Assembly (NCBI GenBank): GCA_016719565.1 | Contig: JADJYU010000018.1 | Span: 82,805-146,804, forward strand | Source of the DNA: Ignavibacteria bacterium | Lineage (GTDB): Bacteria; Bacteroidota; Ignavibacteria; Tepidaquicellales; Tepidaquicellaceae | DNA length: 64,000 nucleotides | Reading direction: 5' to 3' | Shown: piece after piece, positions 36,908 to 47,870 of the stretch | How positions within the stretch are numbered: position 1 is the stretch's first letter | How the letters are laid out: each line of letters starts with the position of its first letter | The notes under the pieces: generated by a model | Told to the model about the DNA's origin: nothing | The model's input: only the letters and a program-made list of their open reading frames with translations | The model's database searches: none | Position numbers and translations under genes: made by a program

Positions 36908-39116
36908 TTGGGGAAAATTAAATATCTTTTAATCGCATTATTCCTATTAGGGGTAATGAACTCTCAGTTTTCTTTCGCAACTACTTATTATGTTAGTCTA
37001 ACTGGAAATGACGCAAATGATGGAACATCAATGTCAACTCCTTGGCAGACCCTTAGACATGTCAGCACAAGAGGATTTGTAGTTGGTGATGTAATAAAAT
37101 TTTTAAGGGAGGAGAGATATTTGAATCTAATAATTCTATTGCAGGAGCTGATTTATGGGTGACTAGCTCCAGGTACTCTTGATTCTCCAATTGTGTATAC
37201 AAGTTATGGGGGTTCTAAAGCGATTATAAGGACAGATTCAATAGGAATATATATTGTAAATCGTCAGTATATTGAAATAAGAAGTATAGAAATAAGAGGA
37301 CTGTTTGATCCTTATAATCAAGGCCCAAGTGATACACTCCAAAATAAACAAGGAATATATGTTTTAAATACTAGTAGTTCTCAATTAAAAGGGATCAAAA
37401 TTGATAGTTGCAGAATTGTGAGACATTTAAATAGTGCGATTCTTTTTGGTACTTAGTTATGTACCTGCTTATGAAGATGTAAAAATAACAAATTGCAGGA
37501 TTGATTCTATTGGACATCAAGGAATTTATGTTGTATCGGGAGGTTCTTATTCATTTTCAAATTATCCATTTAAGGATTTTACAATTAAAAATTGTGAAAT
37601 TACTAGAGTTAGAGGATTAGTTCAAGAGCTATTTAGTGGAGATGGTATTATTCTTATTAATGTAGACTCTGCATTAGTAGATCATAATTTAGTTTACGAT
37701 TGTGGAGGTGTGCAAGATGGTAAATCAGGCCCATCCGGTATTGAAGCTGCACAGTGTCGTAAAGTAATTTTTCAATATAATGAAGTATATAATCAGAAAT
37801 CAAATACTGGATCTGATGGTGGAGGTTTCCATTTCGGTGATGGTGTCCAGAATAGTATAATGCAGTACAATTATTCACATGATAACGATGGACCTGGTTT
37901 TAACTGTTATACATACAATAGTGGTTATCCCTTAAGAGATAGTAATAATATCATAAGATATAATATAAGTTCTAAAAATTTGAGAAATGCTGACTTTCAA
38001 ACCGGTGAGATATGTGTTGGTGCAGGAAACGGAACTACTATATATGATATTGATATATATAATAATACAATATATGCTAAGAAATTTAATGGTAGTGCTG
38101 GAGACGGTGCCGGAATTTTAATAGCAAGAAATGCAAATAACATTGCTTTTAGAAATAATATTACAGTAAGTGCTGATACTAGTATTTTTTTATGGTATCA
38201 TTTTCCTTTAGAATCTTCAACTAACATAATACTAGAAGGTAATAATTACTGGTCCACTATGCAAAATTTTAAATTTCAAGAAGGCACAACTATTTACAGA
38301 TCATACAACTCATGGCAATCTAACACAGGAAAAGAAAAAATTAACGGCGTAAATGTTGGTGATACAGAAGATCCGCTTTTAGTAAATCCGGATGATGCTG
38401 GAAATGTTAATAATTATAAAACAAATCCGGGTTCAGTCACAGTTGAGAATGGTTTAAATTTAAATTCATTGTTTGGAACCAACCCCGGTATTAATGATTT
38501 TTATGGTAGCTCAATTCCCAGGGGGAATCATTTTGATATTGGGGCTTACGAAGATACGTCTGTATTTGTAATAGTTGATTTAACTATATTAATTGAGGGA
38601 TTTTATAATTCAAATTCTGACACTCAAATAGGAGATACTGTGAGATTGTATCTTGCAGAATCCGAGTCACCATATACTATAGTCGATGTTTCGAAATCTT
38701 ATATAAACACCAAAGGAAAAGGAGTTTTTATATTTAATGCAGATATTTTAGTGGAGTCAGGTCTTGATCACTATCTGGTCGCAACTCACAGAAATAGCAT
38801 TGAGACCTGGAGCAGCTCCCCCGTGAATCTTCACATATCAGGATCGAGAGTTTATTATAACTTTACTTCTGATGACTCACAGGCATATGGAGATAATATG
38901 GTTCAAAAAGGATCCAAATGGTGTATTTATGGAGGTGATGTAAATCAGGATGGAGTAATTGAATTAAACGATGAAGTATTAGTGGATAATGATGTTTATA
39001 ATTTTGAAACCGGTTATGTTTCAACAGATTTAAACGGTGATCAAGTTGTAGATTCTCAAGATCAGGATATTGTGGGAAGAAATTCCATTAACACTATCAT
39101 AATTGTTAAGCCATAA
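36908..39116 (+). CDS. Secreted beta-helix / dockerin-like protein, copy 2 (frameshifted)
   Basis: The signal peptide and ATTYYVSLTGNDANDGTS head match copy 1 at 31083. Single-base indels near 37107, 37165 and 37455 break the N-terminal half; the remainder is open to 39116. The C-terminal 250 codons are almost identical to copy 1 at DNA level (about 38340-38950 against 32540-33130), while the beta-helix part is diverged. The dockerin-like end reads GGDVNQDGVIELNDE and DLNGDQVVDSQDQ. The start is uncertain (TTG 36908). Confidence 0.72.
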
Positions 39117-39315
39117 ATTTGTAATTTTAAAATAAAAGACTATAATGAAAAAAATAATAATAAAAATAGGTCTTACATTTAACTGAGATGACCTTTAAGC
39201 TTATTTCCATTCAAATCTCAAAAATATAAATTATTGTTCAAAGTTGTAAAATATCAACATTACCAAAATGAAACTGACCTTTTTATTTGCGTTTGAAAAA
39301 TGATCCTGTACAAAT

Positions 39316-39582
39316 TTAAATTTCAATTGGCTTATTACTTCCTACATGTATTATTAATCTTGGCTTGCAAAAGCTAGCACAACATTCAAAAAATTCATCC
39401 TTAGTAATTCGTAATATTTCGTTGTATTCAACTCCTACTGAGAATTGAGCATACCAACTTGTACTAATGTCTCTTCCAATATTTTGGAACTTCACCCAAT
39501 TGTTATTTTCTAAACAATCATATATTTTCTTTCTTTGATTAGCTGTTACCCCCGGGAAATCTGCAGATACAAGTGCGTGCAT
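39316..39582 (-). CDS. Hypothetical small protein (88 aa)
   Basis: An intact frame, MHALVSADFPGVTANQRKKI, then NNNWVKFQNIGRDIST and CCASFCKPRLI. No signal, no recognised domain. It lies alone between the beta-helix gene and the TPR-like gene. Length and codon use suggest a real gene. Confidence 0.5.
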   Translation of the reverse strand: MHALVSADFPGVTANQRKKIYDCLENNNWVKFQNIGRDISTSWYAQFSVGVEYNEILRITKDEFFECCASFCKPRLIIHVGSNKPIEI

Positions 39583-39763
39583 AATTTTTTATTCAATTTA
39601 AAGTTTTAGAAAATTTTTTCTAATTTCTACTTGAAACAATTCTTGCAATGTTTCTAGATGTAATTTAAGCCGATTTTTACTCTTTATCAAAGAAACTTTT
39701 TATCAAAGGTTGCTTATCTAACTAAATGAATAGGATTTTGTATTTGTATAAGAATGTATTTTC

Positions 39764-41291
39764 TTATGAGGCTTTTGACATGGAGCCTTTAGGTATGTTT
39801 GCACTTGAGACTGGCCTAATTAGTTCTTCATATTTTGAGGTTACCCATTCTTTGAAAGGAAAATCCCTTTTCATAAGAAGCTCTAAGTTAATTGTAGATA
39901 ATTTTTTGGAAGAAGTGAAGTGAAGTATTAAAGTCTGCACAATTTTTATGAAATTTTTATAAAATTTTTTCTTGGCATCGGAAAGAGTTTCGTCATTAGA
40001 TAAAAAATGATAATAACTGTCAATCAACGAGAGAGCTTGTTCGAAATTTTTCAATTCAAAGTATGTCATTAACATATGATTCTTCATATCAACTTTGAAA
40101 ATGAATTCTGAAAATTCTATTTTGTGAAAATTTTCCAAAGCATTTTTGTAAATTTTGCGAGTAAAGTAATACATTGCTAAGCTATAATAATAAATATTCA
40201 TTCTTTTCTCGGGACTTAGTTCCATATTAAAGTTTTTAATAAATTTAATCACCCATGTAAATTTTCTCAAACGAAGACCCAAAATCAAAACGTTTCTATA
40301 AAGTTCTACATGCATATGCTTGGATAATGAAGATTTGTATGCCTTAGTATTGAGCATGTATTCATACAACTTGAAAAGCTCAATCTCATATTTTTTTCAG
40401 ATCCAACTTGATTTTTTCGCATTACGCAATTCCTAATGAGACGGCTAAAATGGAATCTCATTTCATCTGGTGTTAAGATATTCATATTTGATATAAATAT
40501 TTTCTTGTAATTAAAGTACGCTTTTTCATTCTCTGGATAAATAATTGTATCAAGTAGTAACTTATACATTTCAAAAATTTTCGAATTGTCATTATTGCTA
40601 TCAATCAAAATCAACATATCCAGTATTTCCTGAAGATTAATTTTCTTACAAAATTCAAAAATTAAATTGTTTTTCTTGACGGTATTAAAAGTCCCCGATA
40701 TCGTAACCAAGTTTTCATATTCCCGGATAATTTCTGTAATAAAAAAGTAAATCAAATACCTGCCACGTTCGGTAACATTATCAATATCTTGAGAAAGCAA
40801 CTTTCTATTTGATTTTGAAGTGTTAATGTGAAAAAGATTTACTTTATCATTAGCTAGTTTAAAACTATTTAGACAATAGTCAGCGCTCAAACCATGTTCT
40901 TTTTTAGTAGATCGTCAATAATTTGCATATTGCAATTTAGTTCTTTAAATAATTTCCTTTTAAACAACTCTTCTCTCAAGAAATCTGATGATTCAATCTC
41001 TTTACTTAAAAAATTTGATACTTTCAAATATTCCAGAGACTTTTTATATAAGTTTGAAAACAATGCCTTCATCGTTGATTTATTAAATTCAATTTGAGGG
41101 CTAATCATCCTGCTCAAATCATTGTCTGTTATACTTGTCATTTGAAATTGCGGATGATATTTAATCAATAATTCCAGGAGTTTAGATAGCTTTTTACTGT
41201 CATTAAAAAAAGGAGAGGCTAAAAAATCTTTAAAATCTATTATTTCATTTTTTGAGAAGGTTTTTAAGATTTCAAATACTTTATGTTTCAT
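39764..41291 (-). CDS. Large alpha-helical (TPR-like) cytoplasmic protein (two frameshifts)
   Basis: Three overlapping frames join into one protein of about 508 aa. It starts MKHKVFEILKTFSKNEIIDF, with ASPFFNDSKKL, an arrangement seen in a family of uncharacterised proteins of Ignavibacteria/Bacteroidota. Later helix pairs (IYYYSLAMYYFTRKIYKNAL, then HMLMTYFELKNFEQALSLID) resemble TPR repeats. Indels lie near 40895 and 40400. No signal peptide. Such proteins are often near surface genes but have no assigned role. Confidence 0.6.
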
Positions 41292-41522
41292 ATATGCACT
41301 TTAATTTTTTGAATTTAATCTTCGAGAAATATGAATTGAACAACCTTTGTGAAATAACTCATTTTAAAATTTATGCAATTAATCACAAGGAATCAATTTA
41401 TTATTTAAAAAATAAAATTATTATGCCCAATAATTAAGCAACCATAGAGAAAAAGTTTCTTTGGTTCTGAATGGATCTATTTTTAGGTTGAGAAAAATTT
41501 TTTAACCTAAATCTAAATCATC

Positions 41523-41732
41523 ATGACAAAAAGAATTATTTTTCTCACAATCTTTCTTCTACAACTATTTTCATTTAGCGCTCAACAAATCTTTCCGTCA
41601 GTAATAGCTGCATCTACAGAAACACTAAGTGATAAAGAATACACCTACGTTCCGGTTTTTGAAGATGGGCAGTGGTGGATCTATGTCTATGATGGAACGG
41701 TGATGATTGAAAGATACTTGTATGATGATTAA
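41523..41732 (+). CDS. Small secreted protein (69 aa)
   Basis: A clean signal peptide (TKRIIFLTIFLLQLFSFSAQ) is followed by a short beta-like segment with VPVFEDGQWWIYVYDGTVMI. No known family. Divergent from the TPR-like gene at 41291. Confidence 0.55.
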   Translation: MTKRIIFLTIFLLQLFSFSAQQIFPSVIAASTETLSDKEYTYVPVFEDGQWWIYVYDGTVMIERYLYDD

Positions 41733-42089
41733 ATTATAGACGAATTGAGTAGTTTAATAAATGATTAAAAAACAAAATGATTGAAATTCATTTCAATATG
41801 TCTAAAGAGGTTTTTACAAATTCATTTTTCTATAATTGAGAATTTAATTTTCAAAGTATATATAAAACTAATTTGTGATCTCATATAGTTTATTAACTGA
41901 TTATTGCTATTGTTCTGTTTTATTTTTCCATTTTGTAAAAAAGAATAAAAATATATTTTGCTCAAAGTTTAATATCTAAAATTTAATTTCAATTTTAGAA
42001 CCTGTAAGGATAAAGGCACTATGGAAGCGATATAGAAAAATGAATATTCAAATTATTTTTGACCCTCTCAAAATTATTCTTAACTGATT
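41733..42089. other. Intergenic, nothing recognised
   Basis: AT-rich with no repeat, no RNA gene and no credible ORF seen; presumably contains the promoter of the gene at 42090. Confidence 0.5.
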
Positions 42090-43736
42090 ATGAATTACCT
42101 TAAACTAATAGTAATTTTTTTTACTTTCCTTTTACTTAATGAGATCAGTTTCTCACAGCCCCAGAGAGAATGGGTAAGTCAGTTCAATTCCGGCGGTAGT
42201 GAGAATGAAATTGTCAGTGATTTGAAAACCGATAAGGAAGGTAACATTTACCTTTGCGGTTCAGTCCAGTATACTTCATCTCTGAAAGATGCGCTGCTTT
42301 TAAAATACAATAGTTCGGGTGTGCTTTTATGGAGCAGGACGTGGAGGGGGACAGGAGTAAACGTAAATGAAAGCGTCGGTAAAAAAATATTATTTGACAG
42401 TGAAGGATTCATTTATGTAATGGGAACGGCCAGTATTACGACGAATTTATTAGACTTTTTACTTATTAAATATGCTCCCAATGGTGATACAGTCTGGGCA
42501 AGAACATTCGATGGAATGAATAATAACTCGGATGAGGCGACTGATATTACAATAGATCAAAATGATAATATCTATATAACGGGAATACTTTACAAATTTT
42601 CAAATACAGATATAGGGGTCGTGAAATATGATAAATACGGATCGCTAAAATGGTACCGCATCTTTTTGGGAATAAATGATAATTATGCGGGTTCCGGTCA
42701 AATTTTAAATGACTCACACTATATTTTTGTAGTTGGGGGTTCATTTAAAGATTCTATTAATTTTTTTGATATTACTATACTAAAGTATGATACAATGGGT
42801 GTTCCTCTTGATACCTTCTATTATGGTTCCAAGATAAGGGAAGGGGCAGGACTTTTAGCTTTTGATACCAAAAAAAACTTAATAATTGGTGGAGGAGAAA
42901 ACCCAGGTTTACCTACTCGGAACAACATCGTGACAATGAAAATTAATCAATCAGGTGAAGAAATCTGGTATGAAATTTTTAATAATAATTTTGATAATTT
43001 CAAGGAGATCCTTTATGATATGAAAACAGACAATGAAGGTAATCCTATAGTAGCAGCCAGAAGTCGAAATACACAAACTAACAGAGGAGAAATTGCGCTG
43101 ATAAAGTACGACAATATCAGCGGTGACTCGATATGGTCAAGAAAGTTTAATTTAGTTCCTTTCAGTACCGATGAGCCTTCTAAATTTTCAGTAGATAAAG
43201 ACAATAATATTTACGTCATAGGATCCACAGATTCAAATTTCATTTTCAACAGAATTTTAATTCTAAAATACAACCCTTCAGGACAACTGCAATGGCATCT
43301 TGTTTATCACCCATCTGTATTTTCAGTTTCAAATGGGGCGGTAATTTTAACCGATACACTTGGAAATATTTATGCATGCGGAACCGCAACAACAAAGCAG
43401 ACAGGTGATGATATAGTATTAATAAAATATTCCACGATGACAGAAGTTTATCAGGTAAATACCAATATTCCGGAAGTTTACTGCCTTTATCAAAATTATC
43501 CAAATCCGTTTAATTCACAGACTGAAATTAAATTTGATTTGATAAAGAGTGGTCACTACAAAATTGAAGTTTTTGATATGCTTGGGAGAAGTGTTGCTAT
43601 ACTTTTTAACGAGTTTAAAAACGCAGGAAGTTATATAATAAAATTTAATGCATCTGATCTGTCGTCAGGTGTTTACTTTTATAAATTAAGTTCGCCGGAA
43701 GTTAATATTATTAAGAAATTTACTTTAGTTAAATAG
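42090..43736 (+). CDS. SBBP-type beta-propeller protein with T9SS sorting domain
   Basis: A 548-aa protein in one frame: signal peptide (about residues 1-22), then eight or so repeats of the SBBP/beta-propeller type (TDKEGNIYLCGSVQ, DQNDNIYITGILY, DKDNNIYVIGSTDS, each with LLKYNSSG-like strands). The C-terminal type IX sorting domain is QNYPNPFNSQTEIKFDL, then YKIEVFDMLGRSVAILF and SSGVYFYKL. It should cross the outer membrane by T9SS and be surface bound or released. Binding partner unknown. Confidence 0.88.
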   Translation: MNYLKLIVIFFTFLLLNEISFSQPQREWVSQFNSGGSENEIVSDLKTDKEGNIYLCGSVQYTSSLKDALLLKYNSSGVLLWSRTWRGTGVNVNESVGKKILFDSEGFIYVMGTASITTNLLDFLLIKYAPNGDTVWARTFDGMNNNSDEATDITIDQNDNIYITGILYKFSNTDIGVVKYDKYGSLKWYRIFLGINDNYAGSGQILNDSHYIFVVGGSFKDSINFFDITILKYDTMGVPLDTFYYGSKIREGAGLLAFDTKKNLIIGGGENPGLPTRNNIVTMKINQSGEEIWYEIFNNNFDNFKEILYDMKTDNEGNPIVAARSRNTQTNRGEIALIKYDNISGDSIWSRKFNLVPFSTDEPSKFSVDKDNNIYVIGSTDSNFIFNRILILKYNPSGQLQWHLVYHPSVFSVSNGAVILTDTLGNIYACGTATTKQTGDDIVLIKYSTMTEVYQVNTNIPEVYCLYQNYPNPFNSQTEIKFDLIKSGHYKIEVFDMLGRSVAILFNEFKNAGSYIIKFNASDLSSGVYFYKLSSPEVNIIKKFTLVK

Positions 43737-43800
43737 AGGGTAGATATAATGATAAGGGCACCATAAACCTTAAATTTATTTAAGAGTCATTAATATAAAA

Positions 43801-43893
43801 AGAGGGAAAGACTCCTTCTTGAACTTTACCTTGGCAGGAAAAAAACAAGATAATTTTACAAATTATTGTAAAATAGGTCTTCCCTCTAATTTT
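43801..43893 (+). terminator. Large hairpin with T run between the T9SS genes
   Basis: AGAGGGAAAGAC (43801-43812) pairs with GTCTTCCCTCT (43877-43887) across an AT-rich loop that itself contains TTTACAAATTATTGTAAA. AATTTTTT follows. It ends the upstream gene or forms a 5' leader of the protease gene. Confidence 0.6.
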
Positions 43894-43927
43894 TTAACAA
43901 AATAATTAAATAATAAGGAGATTAAAA

Positions 43928-46286
43928 ATGAAAAATTTATCAAGAAAAATATTCGTATGTTGCTTTATTTTATTTTCTTTTATTGTTGTTAGTAAAAAAT
44001 TAAATGCGCAATTAGCAGATAATATTATTTGCGATGAATCAACTGTTTCATCCGGAACCGTACCTGTATTCACACCAACCACAGGTCAATTTTTTCGCGT
44101 ATTAATTATATATATTACTTTTCCTGACGATGCAACAGAAGGTCCGGAGGAAAATATTTGGCCGAGACCTTTAGTACCGAATGATCCACCTGCACAAGCT
44201 ACAAAACCGGAAAATCCATATCATACAGATGGGCGAATGATTGATACTTCCGAACATTCTTCATCAGTTAATTTTATGTCAAGATATAGTGAATACACTT
44301 ATTCAGACTATTTTTGTCAAATGTCACAGGGAAATTTTGATTTTATTGGAGATGAAGTAAAGGTATTGCTTCCAAATCCCGCAACTTATTATGATGGTCA
44401 AAATACAACATATGGAACTCTTAACTCTATTGCAATTCAACGAGCAGATTCACAGGGAGTAAACTTTAACAGATATGATAATTGGAATAATGCTAACGGT
44501 TCTTATGGATCAGATGGAGTTGTCGATTTTGTAATTTATCATTACAGATATGTTCCGGGGAATGATTATAATTGGTTTTACGGAAATCCAATGGTAGGAG
44601 GCAGCACCAATCCTGGTGTCTCAGTAACATTGGATGGAAAATCAATTAACAAAGGTGCGTGGGGAATCGGAAACCTATATAATACAACCAGAACACAACT
44701 TGTCATTTTACACGAGTTTGCTCATTTTATACAGGACTTCTCTCATCCCAATATAAATGGTGGACATGTAATTTTAGGAATGCTGACACCAGGACATGGA
44801 AATTCAACTTACTGCATGACCCCGATGGAAAGATCTGCTCCTTGGTTAAATTGGGATACAGCAACTTACGTAGACGAAAATAATTTATCATCAAGTTACA
44901 CTCTTGGAGATTTCCATATCCACAGGAGATGAATTAAAAGTAAAAATCCCAAATACAAATCCGGCTGAATACTTTTGGATAAGTAATCATCAAAAAGTTT
45001 CTAAGTATGATGGAGTTTCACGAGGGAGTAATGAATGTTGGGAAATTAATCAATATCAGCAAGATCCTTATTGTGATGAAGGAAAAGGACTTTTTATTTT
45101 CCATGAATCTGCTGCAAATTGCTCCAATAGTATAAATGGTGGGGTACCCTATCCTTTTGATCTAATTAATTCCGAGGGAAGATATAAATGGGATTCTCTA
45201 AGGAGGGTAAACGATGCAAACTTAGGCAGCATTAAATTAATGACAGAAATTACCGGAAGCAGGGATTCAGGAGTTTCGGAATTTAACAAATACCAACTTA
45301 CACCTTCCAGTTGGTCAGCACAATTAATCACTGACGACTTTTGCTCATCAGCTTCAAATGACTATTTCATAACGGGGGATTTTCATGGGGATGGATTAGA
45401 TGGATTTAATATTGGATATGATGAAATATTCAGTCCTTATAGTAATCCTACGACACGGTCCTGTCAAGATCTTTCTAATAATGGCTTAACAATAGTTCTT
45501 CAAAGTCAGGATTCATACGGAGCAATTACATTAAAAATTTATTACGATGACGAAGATGCACTCTTCGATCTTCCTCCTTCAAAACCAAAAAATTTAAAAG
45601 TTGGTAAGCAATATTTTGGAGAGCCGGAAAGCTATAAATTTTATCCTGTTGTAACATGGGATTCAAATATTGAAGCTGACTTTTATGATGCTCCCACTGT
45701 TTCACCATTGCTGATTACGCCCGTTTATGAGATTTACAGAGCTGACACAACAGTATGTGATATTGAACCTGTGTATTCTCTTATTACTACCGTAAGTTCA
45801 ACGACTACGCAGTATGTTGATTATAATGTTACATTATATGATAATATGCAGGATGTTCCGGAATATTGTGAATATCCTTTATTAACCTACTCTTATAAGA
45901 TACTTGCAAAAGACAATCGCGGTAACAGGTCGTTAAAATCAGAACGCGGATTGGTAACGGGTTACTATCTGGATTGCGGTGAAGAGTCAGAAGACATAAT
46001 TGTAACAGAAAATAATATTTTACCTGATAAGTTTTCAATAACAAATTACCCAAACCCGTTTAATCCTGTTACAAACATAAAATTCGATCTGCCGAAAGAT
46101 GTTCAGGTTTCTATAAAAATATATGACATGCTCGGAAGAGAATTAAAGACTCTTGTAAACGAATACAGGACAGCCGGAAGGTATTCCGTAGCTTTCAGCG
46201 GTTCTGACTATGCAAGCGGAGTATATTATTACAGTATAAAAGCAGGAGAATTTGAACAGGTGAGGAAGATGATTCTTCTGAAATAA
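43928..46286 (+). CDS. M6-like metalloprotease with T9SS sorting domain (one frameshift)
   Basis: Signal peptide, then an M6-type catalytic domain: FFRVLIIYITFPDD, GSDGVVDFVIYHYR, and the zinc site HEFAHFIQD (HExxH). A frameshift near 44925 leads from SYTLGDFHI into STGDELKVKIPNTNPAEYFW. A fibronectin-like region follows, then the C-terminal sorting domain YPNPFNPVTNIKFDLPK, IYDMLGRELKTLV and SGVYYYSIKAG. Repaired length is about 786 aa. ATG 43928 has AAGGAG upstream. A terminator follows at 46316. Likely a secreted or surface protease. Confidence 0.85.
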
Positions 46287-46315
46287 CATATTTGTAATAT
46301 GGATTTAAATTTTAT

Positions 46316-46353
46316 AAAGCCACACAATTATCTGGCAGTATTGTGTGGCTTTT
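46316..46353 (+). terminator. Terminator after the M6-like protease
   Basis: AAAGCCACACAAT pairs perfectly with ATTGTGTGGCTTT, loop of 11 nt, T run at the end. Confidence 0.9.
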
Positions 46354-46444
46354 AGATTTCAATTAATTATATTCTCAAAAATTTTTCTGATAAATTCATA
46401 GAAATTTTAATGTTATAAAATTTTGATATACTAATAAGGTATAC

Positions 46445-46669
46445 TGCTACCATGATTTCGGGCATAAGTCCAATGGTATAAGTCAGCTGTTATTTATATG
46501 CCGTGCAATCTCGAAAGAGGTGAAGCGCTAAAGCGTAGTAAGCGGCATATAGAGACGACCTCGGTTGACTTAGGCATTATATAGGAGTTAGGTCGTAAAA
46601 CAAACTTCTATATATGCTTGCGGTTACAAGTTGCACTAAAGGTCAGCACAATTACGTGCTGACCTTTTT
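46445..46669 (+). ncRNA. Probable structured noncoding RNA ending in a terminator
   Basis: About 225 nt without an ORF but with several pairings: ATATGCCG / CGGCATAT enclosing CTCGAAAGAG; AAGTCA / TGACTT; ACGACCT / AGGTCGT; and TATATAGGAGTT against AACTTCTATATA, which would cross the previous pairing as a pseudoknot. It ends with AAAGGTCAGCAC / GTGCTGACCTTTTT (46638-46669). It is GC-richer than its surroundings. I do not recognise the family. The downstream gene is primase-like, so it may belong to a mobile element. Confidence 0.6.
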
Positions 46670-46721
46670 GCGATTATATGGTATGATTAAATGTAAATAA
46701 AACTGAAAGGAGGTTAGTACT

Positions 46722-47534
46722 TTGTCAAAAAAAGAATTTCTAAACTTTGCTGAGATAAGTAAAGCTATTTCATTTAATGATGTTCTGGATTGGCTTAATA
46801 TTCTCTATCAAAAGAAGAATGGTGAAATCCGCGGGGAAGGATTTATTGTTTCAATTGAAAAGAATTTATTCTTCACTCCAAATGACGACAGCAAAAAAGG
46901 TTCGGTAATTAACTTTGTATCTCATCATAAACAAATAGATATAAGGGAAGCCGCTCTGTTACTCAAGACTCAATTTCTATCAAAGACTAAAGAAAGTAAG
47001 CCAGATCGTGTGTTACCGAATCTAACACTTGAGTATCACTCATATTTAACTAAATGTTCTATATCACCGGACATTGCCAAAGAATATGAAGTTGGACTCG
47101 TAAAACAACGAAGCATCGTATCCGGCCGGATTGCATTAAAAGTATATGATTCACAAGCAAATCATATTGGATATATCGGGTATAAGCAGGAGGATAACAG
47201 TTGGTTTTATCCAAAAGGTTTTAAAAGACCTCTCTATAATATCCACAGAATAACCGATAAGAAAGTGGTTATTGTTACTGCTGATCCTTTTGATGCATTA
47301 AGAATTATATCATTGAAAATTCCTCAGGTCGTTTCTTTGCTTGCCCAGTCAATGACTGCTGAACAAGAAGGTGAACTTAAAAAATTTAAGTATATCCTTT
47401 TGCTTCATATCGAGCCGGAAAATATTGTAAACCGATTGTATAGCACAAGCTTTATCAAAGCGCCTGTTCTTTCTAAACCATTACAAGAAATGTCTACACA
47501 AGAATTACTTAATATAATAAAGCCCCCTTCATAG
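46722..47534 (+). CDS. Primase-like protein (CHC2-like and TOPRIM-like domains)
   Basis: A 270-aa protein with AAGGAGG before a TTG start (46722). The N-terminal half (ISFNDVLDWLNILYQKK, then KKGSVINFVSHHKQ and IREAALLLK) resembles the zinc-finger domain of DnaG-type primases but without cysteines. The C-terminal half (KKVVIVTADPFDALRI) looks like a TOPRIM strand-turn with Asp residues. This is the layout of element-encoded primase-like proteins (DUF3991/TOPRIM type). The stop codon is inside its own terminator hairpin (47519-47547). Confidence 0.6.
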   Translation: MSKKEFLNFAEISKAISFNDVLDWLNILYQKKNGEIRGEGFIVSIEKNLFFTPNDDSKKGSVINFVSHHKQIDIREAALLLKTQFLSKTKESKPDRVLPNLTLEYHSYLTKCSISPDIAKEYEVGLVKQRSIVSGRIALKVYDSQANHIGYIGYKQEDNSWFYPKGFKRPLYNIHRITDKKVVIVTADPFDALRIISLKIPQVVSLLAQSMTAEQEGELKKFKYILLLHIEPENIVNRLYSTSFIKAPVLSKPLQEMSTQELLNIIKPPS

Positions 47535-47547
47535 GAGGCTTTTTTTT
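47519..47547 (+). terminator. Terminator overlapping the end of the primase-like gene
   Basis: AAAGCCCCCTTC ATAG GAGGCTTT followed by seven T; the stop TAG lies in the loop. Confidence 0.75.
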
Positions 47548-47870
47548 AAAACTTAGTTCACCATGTCTTTTATCAAATAATTCGCAATCCTTATAGACTA
47601 ATTAAATTTGAATCATCTTTGGGTTACATTATTTATGTTTCAAAGTGTATTTAAAATATTCTTTTCTTTTCTCTTGATATTAATTAAAAAGAAAATTAAG
47701 TTTTTACGAATATGAAATTTTATGAACGATCATGATAATCCTTTCGAAACAATTAATTCAAAATTATTTACTTTTTTTATAATTACTTTATTATAAGGCA
47801 AAATATTTATTGAAGATACCTGTCCTTTTATTTTAAAATATTTATTAATCTTATTATTCCTTTAAATTAG
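47548..47870. other. Intergenic, nothing recognised
   Basis: Very AT-rich, no ORF, no repeat array and no clear promoter motif seen. Confidence 0.5.

Noticed and set aside
39726..39923. Plus-strand small gene
   Set aside because: It is a shadow of the C-terminus of the TPR-like gene on the minus strand.
46445..46669. tmRNA or RNase P RNA
   Set aside because: No tRNA-like end with a tag frame and none of the conserved RNase P core motifs could be found.
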